Shown here in pieces: positions 57,481 through 64,000 of a stretch of DNA of 64,000 nt. The notes under the pieces were generated by a model. The model saw nothing but the letters and a program-made list of their open reading frames with translations. It did not search any database and was not told the origin of the DNA. The translations under genes and the position numbers were made by a program. This DNA comes from Hansfordia pulvinata (lineage: Eukaryota > Ascomycota > Sordariomycetes > Xylariales): contig BJKQ01000010.1 in NCBI GenBank assembly GCA_006538405.1, forward strand, positions 992,001 through 1,056,000. Reading direction: 5' to 3'. The number at the start of each line of letters is the position of its first letter. Position 1 is the stretch's first letter.

Positions 57481-58135
57481 TCGCAGAACACGTTGGGGTT
57501 GGTAGTTCACGGGCCAGGTTGCCAGCCACCAGCCAGGGCTTGATCAAAAGTTTAGCACTGTGCGGGGGGAGGTGTGTGTCCCTGCCGGCTGCTGTCTGTC
57601 GAAGATCCGCCACTTTCTTTCTTTGACAGAACCCCAGGGTAACCGTTGTCAGGACGGACGCGGCGGCGAATGCCGATTCCACATGGTCGAGGCGGGCCGG
57701 GCATTCATGTCCTTTCTTCGAGGCCCAACGCGTGCGCAGATGGCTCGGGCTACAACCTACGATGCCTGGCAGCAGCACCGCAGAGAAGGAGGAGCAAGAG
57801 TATCAGTCTATTTTGCCACGGAGATAATGGGACGGCCTGAGGCCCTGCCGCGTCTTCCAGCTTGGCACGGAACGTCGGGGTAAAGAAGAGAAGACAAGAA
57901 AAGGGAAGAAAAGGATACCTGATCTCGTGGTCTAGAGCGGCGCGCGTCGTTGTTTGCCACCAGGGCTGGGCGAGAAAGAGGCGAGAGGGATGAAGGAGCA
58001 GACCACAGCTTGGTCGGTACCAGGCAAGCAAGCAGGCAGACAGGTACCACCAGGGGCCGATTTCTGGCCGTCTCACGACCGCAGGATTTGCTGCGTGGCG
58101 GCGCGCACCCTGCCATACGTACGAGTACAGAGTAA

Positions 58136-58174
58136 GCAGACAGGCAGGCAGACAGGCAGGCAGGCAGGCAGGCA
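58136..58174. repeat. CAGG/CAGA tetranucleotide repeat
   Basis: About nine tetranucleotide units, mostly CAGG with CAGA variants. Confidence 0.9.
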
Positions 58175-60560
58175 TTGCTGCCACCGAGCCACGTACCACC
58201 TACCGGGCCTCGTCGAGAATAAGGTCTATGTCTAGGTAGGTCTAGGTAGCTTATTATGCGATCACGGCACTCGCCTCAGGTCGTTCCTGGGAAGGATCCC
58301 AGCTGAAGGGGATTCGCAAGCCAGCGCTGTGTACCTGAGATAGAGAAGGGGACATGAGTAACTCGCTTCGATCCCAGATTACCTTAAGTACCTAAAGCAT
58401 GGAGATCGGTCATGGGCATTGCGAAAAGTCGCCTTCCCGCGTGCACTCACCCGCTTTCAATTGTCGGGCGTGCCGGCGGAGCTGTGCGGATCAGAGCTGT
58501 GCGTGTAAACCTGAGTACACGCACAGGTAAAAGACCCATCGTGCCTATGTATACTCTATATTGTTGGAACGAACTCAATGCTTCTCAGTGGGTCGTCGAA
58601 CCAGACTCGCAAATTTGAAAGTAAGGGTGTATAAGACAGGTAGGTATCCATTTATACATACCTTGCCTCACTTCCAGGTTCACATGCAGTGGTCACTCCT
58701 CCAGTCGTATATCATGGGAACGTCAACTGCGTGATATGAGTAATGAGCACCGGAGTAAGCATTGGATGCAAGATGAGTTGACGAATCCGCCATCTCGCCC
58801 TGGCTGCCAAGCCGGAAAAAAAGAAAAGAAAAGAAAAACCCCCGCAGATCAGAAACAAGAGATGGTCTTGCCTTTCCATGAATGAAAAACCCAAGTACGC
58901 GTAGTAGGCCAGCCTTGGCCCATGACAGATGACGAGGACGCCATCGCCATCGCCGCAACCACCACCCTCTTTCTGGCCTCGTGGTGGCAACATCGCCCAC
59001 ACCGATGGCAGAAGCAGGCCCGAGAAGGGGAGGGGAGGGGCGATGACTTTTCCCTCGTCCTCCTCCTCGTCCTCCTCTGCTCCCCTCCCCGCGAGCACCA
59101 GCCAGACTGGTAAACGGCCGGCGAACCTCTCCCGCAGCTTTCTCTTCCGTGGTTTGCCTCCCCTCTCGGCCCTACCGTACCGAATCGCAGGTAGAGAAGT
59201 TGGACTCTGATAAAAGAAGCCTGGCTCCCTCCTCGGCCCACGGGTCCAACCCGCCGGCCAAGGCTGGTTCACGGCAGGATGGGATGGCGGTGGGCACAGA
59301 TATTCGTACAAGGGCCTTGGCAAGGGCTCTCCGTAGTCCGTGGCTATGGGCTGATGTGCCGGCGCCGCCTTGCCTTGCCAGCGTGCCTGCCAGCCAGCAG
59401 AAGGAGGAGGCGTTGGTGGCCGGCCCTGGTTAGCAAGGGCCCGTCTGGGCTTCATCATGCCCACCCCATGGTTGGCGAGCGGGCGAAGTACTCGTACGGA
59501 GTAATCAGGGAGCCCATCGCTCGCCGCTGCCAAGGCGCTCTTTCGGCCGGCACAGAAGACCAGGAAGAGGCGGCCTGGGAAGGGAGCAGAGAGGCACAGG
59601 CTGCTCACTTTCCGGGGAGGGAGGCGGCGGCCCAGCTGAGGGTGCCCGAGGAGCCTATATTAGGGCGGCAAATGGGAAAATTGGGCGGCGAATCCTTTTG
59701 GTCATCAGGCGTGCTGAGAAGGGTGCTGCGTGCGTGCTGCGATTTGCCGCCCGTGGTGTGGAAGGATGGATGGCGATCCTTCGCACCGATGGCCGCGTTA
59801 CTGTCTTGTCAGTTTTCGCCGCACATTGGGTACCTGGGCTACACACATGGATATGTACAGTCTGAACCTCACTCGGCAGTGCGTCCGTGAACTTCCAATC
59901 AGTAGGTACATGTGTATGCTTCTGGATGTACCTATCTAGGTACACTGCGTGTGGGATGTGGTTGTACTCCATCTCTGTCGGCCCTGCAATGTTGGTAGTA
60001 CTGTGAATGAAGAGCTTCTTACGGTAAGGTAGGTACCACATACGAGTACCCGACCTACCTACACGGGCAATGCTTGGTGGTCGTCGTCGCCACTGGACGC
60101 CTGCTGCTTTGCCACAGCTCGCCACCACAGCACAGGCCGAGGACAAGCATCGCGAAGGAGCCCTCTCTTTCTCTCTCTCGCCTTCTGCCGCCTGGATATG
60201 CCTGTCCTCTCCGTCGGGCAAGCCGCCTCCGCCCCGGCTCGGATGGCGAAAGAACTGAGCGGCGAACCAGTGGGCAATCCGGATAAAAGGCCTCGTCCCC
60301 CGCCGCCTCTTGAGTCCATCAGCCAGTAGTGTCTCGATACATTCAACCGAGTTTCCCAGCCTTTCCCCCATCTTGCCTTTGCAAAACAAGTGCAGCGCTT
60401 CCAGTTCGTCTAGAAAGAAGAGAAGAAAAAGAACAGTACCCGTCGCCATTCGCCTTCGAGATAACAGCCTCGAAACCCACACCTCTTCCTTGCCTCTATT
60501 TCTTACCAACTGCGAATAGCCTCACTTCTCCTTCCCCACCCCGCACACACACCCGGCAGA

Positions 60561-61513
60561 ATGGTCTCCTACCGCATCCTCCTGGCCGCCTGCGTCGGCA
60601 TGGTCGCCGCCCAGAGCACCGTCACCGTCACCACCACGCCTGACGGCAGCAGCAGCACCACCTCCGCCAGCAGCACCACCTCCACCAGCTCGGGCTCCTC
60701 CACCAGCTCGTCGTCGTCGACCACGACCAGCAGCGGCTCCATGCCCTCGAGCACCCACATCACCAACGAGCAGATCGACGAGAAGCTGCCCGACTACGCC
60801 AAGGGCTCCATCGACTGCCCCGGAACCCTGGACGCGGCCAAGGCCCAGGCCTTCATCAAAGAACACGGCGACGAGATCCCCGGCGTCCACATCGGCGGCG
60901 ACAGCGGCAGCAACAACAAGAAGCGCTTCACCGGCCCCGAGCTCCGCAACATCATGCTGACGGCCCGCCTGGCCGCCGAGGAGGACGGCGACAGCAACGA
61001 GAAGCGCAGCAACGGCGACGACGACGACTGGAAGGACGTGACCATCCCCGATGACGCCGGCTACAAGCCCGACGGCACGTGCCGAGTCAACATGCACAAG
61101 ATCCAAATGATGCAGGCCATGGGGCTCGGCAGGCGCGCCGAGGAGGACGACGCCGTCGCCCGCGCCAACGCCGGCACCACGCCCGTCCCGAGCAACGCCC
61201 TCGCCGCCCGCGACCGCGTCGAGACGGGCATCTGCTACAACTGGATCGACGCTTTCATGGCCATCTCCGCCGCTATCCTGCTGGCCTTCTTCAGCGGGGG
61301 CATGTCCATTGTTGTCCTCGTCATGCTGGGTAAGTTTGATCCTTTTTTTTTTTATTGGCTTCTGCATCAATCCACCGATCTTCCGTGAAGAAAGATGGGC
61401 TAACACACGAAAACATAGCCGCTTTCTGCGTCACCGAGTGGATCGTCAACGCCGTCAGCGGCCCGGCCACCGTCACCGTCACCAGCTCCGCCAGCGAGCC
61501 CACTCAGACTTAA
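60561..61513 (+). CDS. Secreted or surface Ser/Thr-rich protein with dibasic sites and C-terminal hydrophobic segment
   Basis: Two exons, 60561-61329 and 61419-61513, with a GTAAGT donor, CTAAC branch and phase 1 junction; 287 residues. Signal peptide MVSYRILLAACVGMVAAQ, a Ser/Thr stretch to about residue 65 (likely O-mannosylated), then a soluble segment (NEQIDEKLPDYAKGSIDCPG, DAAKAQAFIKEHGDEIPG). Basic pairs follow at about 120-122 (KKR), 148-149 (KR) and 191-192 (RR), each before a stretch that could be released by a Kex2-like protease. The C-terminus holds hydrophobic segments (AFMAISAAILLAFFSGGMSI, VVLVMLAAFCV) and a Thr/Ser tail ending EPTQT. No family recognised. A GPI anchor is unlikely because the hydrophobic part is not terminal; one or two transmembrane helices fit better. 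Confidence 0.75.
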
Positions 61514-62457
61514 GAAGAATAAAAGAATGAGCAAAAATCCTAGCTAGGGACAACATACATACCACAGGCACGGAGAGTATGATTGTCCCAGAGCAAACAT
61601 ACAAGAGGAACGAGGGCGTAGGGCGCAAGATTCGAGTCGCAGGTGGCTCTCTTTCTATTCTATTTTGGCTCACCCCCACACCCCGCGCGAAACACGCCCT
61701 GCCTCCCGCGGCTCGATACAAAGACTACTAGTGCAAACCACCAGGTTTGATGCATATGGCGGCTTACTTCTCTTGTCCTTTCTTCTTCTTTTTTTATCCT
61801 ACGAACACAGAATGGGGTGGGTTGGGTTCTTATTTACACAAAGTACCGGAACTTCCGGTACGACCACGTCGGGATATGATATGCGTTCTCTCTACTGTAT
61901 TACGTTCGGCGCGACGGGGCGAATAGGCACATATCCTGGGAGCAACTCGTGGAGACCCCACAGAGTTATAGAAATTTACATTATTAGACGACTTTGGCAA
62001 AGCGCAAGACCCATTACAGTAACCCTGTCCTGTGTGAATATAGACGTCCGCGAGTTGGCGTGTGTCGCGGCTGCGAGGAAACGGACTCGCGACTCCATTT
62101 CTCGCGTATGTGCCTTTGGGTGCGTGCGATGCGATGCGACATGGGGGGTTGATCGCGATGTTGGCCGCAACGAGGCGGGCGCTAAGGGCCGTCATGAATC
62201 ATCGATGTCTTGTCTTCGTGGCCTGTCTTCGCGCCGCGCCGGCTGCGCAACAAGGGGCGCGCTTTAAGATGCGGCTGTCGCACGCCTCGCATGCTTTGAC
62301 CTACCTTACACTCCGCTGGCCAATCGCGACATCACCATCACCGGAGGGCATCTTCGTTCACGTTGGCACACAATTGACGCGCCAGACACCCAAACCACCC
62401 ACCCCTCTCAATCACCCTGCCGGACCGCCAGTGACCGGAAGCCACAAAAAAAAAAAA
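61514..62457. other. Intergenic 0.9 kb
   Basis: Tandem spacing between two plus-strand genes. An A-run of 13 (62445-62457) abuts the next start codon. No gene seen. Confidence 0.55.
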
Positions 62458-63293
62458 ATGCCGTCCGACAAGCCGGAGAAGGGCGACGAAGGTTAGTCAG
62501 TCCGCAGTCTGCTCATGGCGAGGAAGCATCACCACAATCTACTCGGGGAAGAAACGCGGGCCGAAACCCATTGACAAACCCAATCACGCGCAGTGTCCTG
62601 GAACTGGGGGGCGGAGCCCCCGGGGGCAAGGTGGCCGAGGCCAAGGAGGACGGCGAGCTGGCCATCACGTCCAAGAAGGGCAACAAGATCAAGAAGAACG
62701 GCGAGCCGGGCAACCCGGCGGTCCACGTGGAGCGGTCGGGCCACGACGTGGTCAAGAAGGCGTCGGAGCTCAACGTGGAGGAGAAGAAGAAGAATAAGGA
62801 GGACACCGGGGGAGACGGCGAGAAAGAAGAAGAAGAAGAAGAAGAAGAAGAAGAAGAAAAGAAAGACGACGGCGGCGGGGCGGACCACGCGGGCGAGAAG
62901 CGCAAGGCCAAGGACCAGGACGCCAAGGCCGAGACCGAGCACAACGACGAAGACGACGAGGGCGAGAACAAGGATGAGGATGGGGAAGGCGACGACGACG
63001 ACGGCGACGACGACAAGTCCGAATCGTCGGACGGGAACGGCGGCCCTCACACGAAGAACGAGGACGGCAAAGAGGTCAAGAAGGGCGGCAAGGCGGCCAA
63101 CAAGAAGCAGAAGCAGACGTCGGGCGACGCCAAATCGCAGAACAAGGGCGCCAAGGCCGAGGAGGCAAACGGGGGCGACAGCAAGAATGGTGGCGACAGC
63201 AAGCACAATGCGAAGGGGGACAAGGAGGGCGAGTCCAAGGCACCGCGCGACGAGGGGGACAAGGTCAGCTCGCGGACGAGAAGCCGGGCGTGA
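62458..63293 (+). CDS. Hypervirulence-associated TUDOR-domain (DUF2945) protein, apparent 1-nt frameshift
   Basis: Exon 1 (62458-62491) encodes MPSDKPEKGDE; a GTTAGT donor and CGCAG acceptor join it at 62594 to VSWNWG, the start of the DUF2945/hypervirulence TUDOR fold. The rest of that fold continues one frame away as GGAPGGKVAEAKEDGELAIT ... KKNGEPGNPAVHVERSGHDV ... VKKASELNVE. One extra G in the run 62606-62611 makes a continuous W-G-G-G-A-P-G-G-K. After the roughly 60-residue domain the protein is a long low-complexity, highly charged region (poly-Glu, Asp/Glu and Lys/Asn/Gly blocks) ending in SSRTRSRA, about 270 residues in all, consistent with a nuclear chromatin-type protein. The domain's ligand is unknown to me. 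Confidence 0.82.
62822..62858 (+). repeat. GAA repeat encoding poly-Glu in the DUF2945 gene
   Basis: Run of AGA/GAA units giving about 11 consecutive Glu codons. Confidence 0.9.
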
Positions 63294-64000
63294 GAGGCGT
63301 GACGTGGACGCTTGGAAGACGGTGGGAGATGATGCTGTCGTTGGTTGTCTTGCTGTCTCGAGTTGATTCGGCATTGCTCGACGTTGATTGATTAGCAGCA
63401 GCAGCAGCAGCAGCAGCGTGCAACGGTGTGGGGATGGAGTCCTCAACTCAACGCAAGCCCTATGACGCAACCAACGCCAGACTGAGGCGGTAGGCCGACG
63501 AGATTCGCAGACCCCAGCGGAAACGGTTGTGAATGCCAACAAAACGCTCATTACCTGTGAAGACGGCCCAAAACGCTTTGGTGAAGGGGCCAGAGCTAGA
63601 GATCCTGGACGACAGTGCGGACGTGTTGGCGCAGGCTGGCAGGAGAGTGAATAAGATGGGGGGTTGTGGATTTGACGGCGTCATGGTTGGCCAATTCGAG
63701 GCTCAGGATGGGGAACCTCGAGTCCGACACTACCATTCCGTTCTGCGGATTCCCAGCACCGTGGGCACTGTCTCGCGCGTGAAACCCCAGACCGTGAGCC
63801 CGTGTGCCCGTATTGTACGGAGAAAGCACCAATACAGTGTCAACAGCGAGCTGCGAGAATAGAAACACTGTATTTGAGGGCGATCCACCCCCACAGAGCC
63901 GACGATCCCCCGCGCATCCCATCCCACCGACGCCAGCACGGATCTTGCGGGCGTTATCACTCGTACTCGTGCGTGCTCGTCCATCAAGCGCCCAGGGCTA
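63294..64000. other. 3' flank to window end
   Basis: Contains an (AGC)8 microsatellite (63394-63417) about 100 nt after the stop and an ACTCGTACTCGTG motif near 63959. Short open frames on both strands have no recognisable domain. Confidence 0.5.
63394..63417. repeat. (AGC)8 microsatellite
   Basis: Eight perfect AGC units. Confidence 0.95.

Larger units (their letters stand above)
57039..60560. other. 3.5-kb intergenic region
   Basis: 3' flank of the lysozyme-like gene, CAG (57448-57477) and CAGG (58136-58174) microsatellites, and the C/T-rich leader of the next gene (about 60320-60560). Minus-strand open frames at 58712-59608 and 59655-60509 are long but domain-free and lie in biased GC DNA. 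Confidence 0.5.

Noticed and set aside
58712..59608. 298-codon minus-strand open frame
   Set aside because: Pro/Arg/Gly-rich with no coherent domain; overlaps equally open frames on the other strand.
59655..60509. 284-codon minus-strand open frame
   Set aside because: Runs through the leader of the downstream plus-strand gene and has no recognisable segment.
56153..62611. Programmed ribosomal frameshifting as explanation for the broken frames
   Set aside because: No slippery heptamer with downstream structure could be made out, and the same one-base loss in three unrelated genes fits sequencing error better.

Overview
The window looks like nuclear DNA of a filamentous ascomycete, most likely a Sordariomycete (Hypocreales is a guess from protein character). 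Genes are GC-rich, carry short spliceosomal introns (about 50-100 nt) with CTAAC/CTGAC-type branch sites, and are separated by kilobases of non-coding DNA. Products are typical of that group: RAD54, an RSC1-type remodeler subunit, OTU1, INP1, NOP9, a cytochrome P450 beside an efflux transporter, and several small secreted or membrane proteins.

Layout. 1-13.9 kb is mostly housekeeping: prefoldin subunit 3 (cut by the left edge), RAD54, a signal-peptide protein of unknown function, RSC1 (two bromodomains plus BAH) and, divergent from it, the deubiquitinase OTU1. 14-31 kb is looser: a NYN-domain putative RNase, a secreted glycerophosphodiester phosphodiesterase, a single-pass surface protein with a Gln-rich tail, and a UsgS-like multi-pass membrane protein. 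31-34 kb holds the peroxisome inheritance factor INP1. A 9-kb stretch without a recognisable gene (34.3-43.2 kb) follows. Then come a conserved acidic-motif protein, an intron-containing tRNA-Asn, NOP9, and a convergent P450/MFS pair that may be a small metabolite-modification/export unit without a backbone synthase in view. 53-64 kb has a lysozyme-like secreted protein, a Ser/Thr-rich membrane-anchored protein with dibasic sites, and a protein with the 'hypervirulence-associated TUDOR' (DUF2945) domain.

Gene models were joined by hand from splice signals and reading phase; phases close for every gene except three. NOP9, the lysozyme-like gene and the DUF2945 gene each need one extra base inside a G/C run to keep a conserved domain in frame, which points to systematic homopolymer deletions in the assembly rather than to biology. 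Other points for a second look: a family of TACTCGTA/TACGAGTA motifs in intergenic DNA that often forms inverted repeats (including a perfect 22-bp palindrome), three introns with the unusual 5' splice site GTCCGT, a start codon split by an intron in RAD54, and an unusually long 480-nt intron in RSC1. I found no transposon, CRISPR array or viral element.
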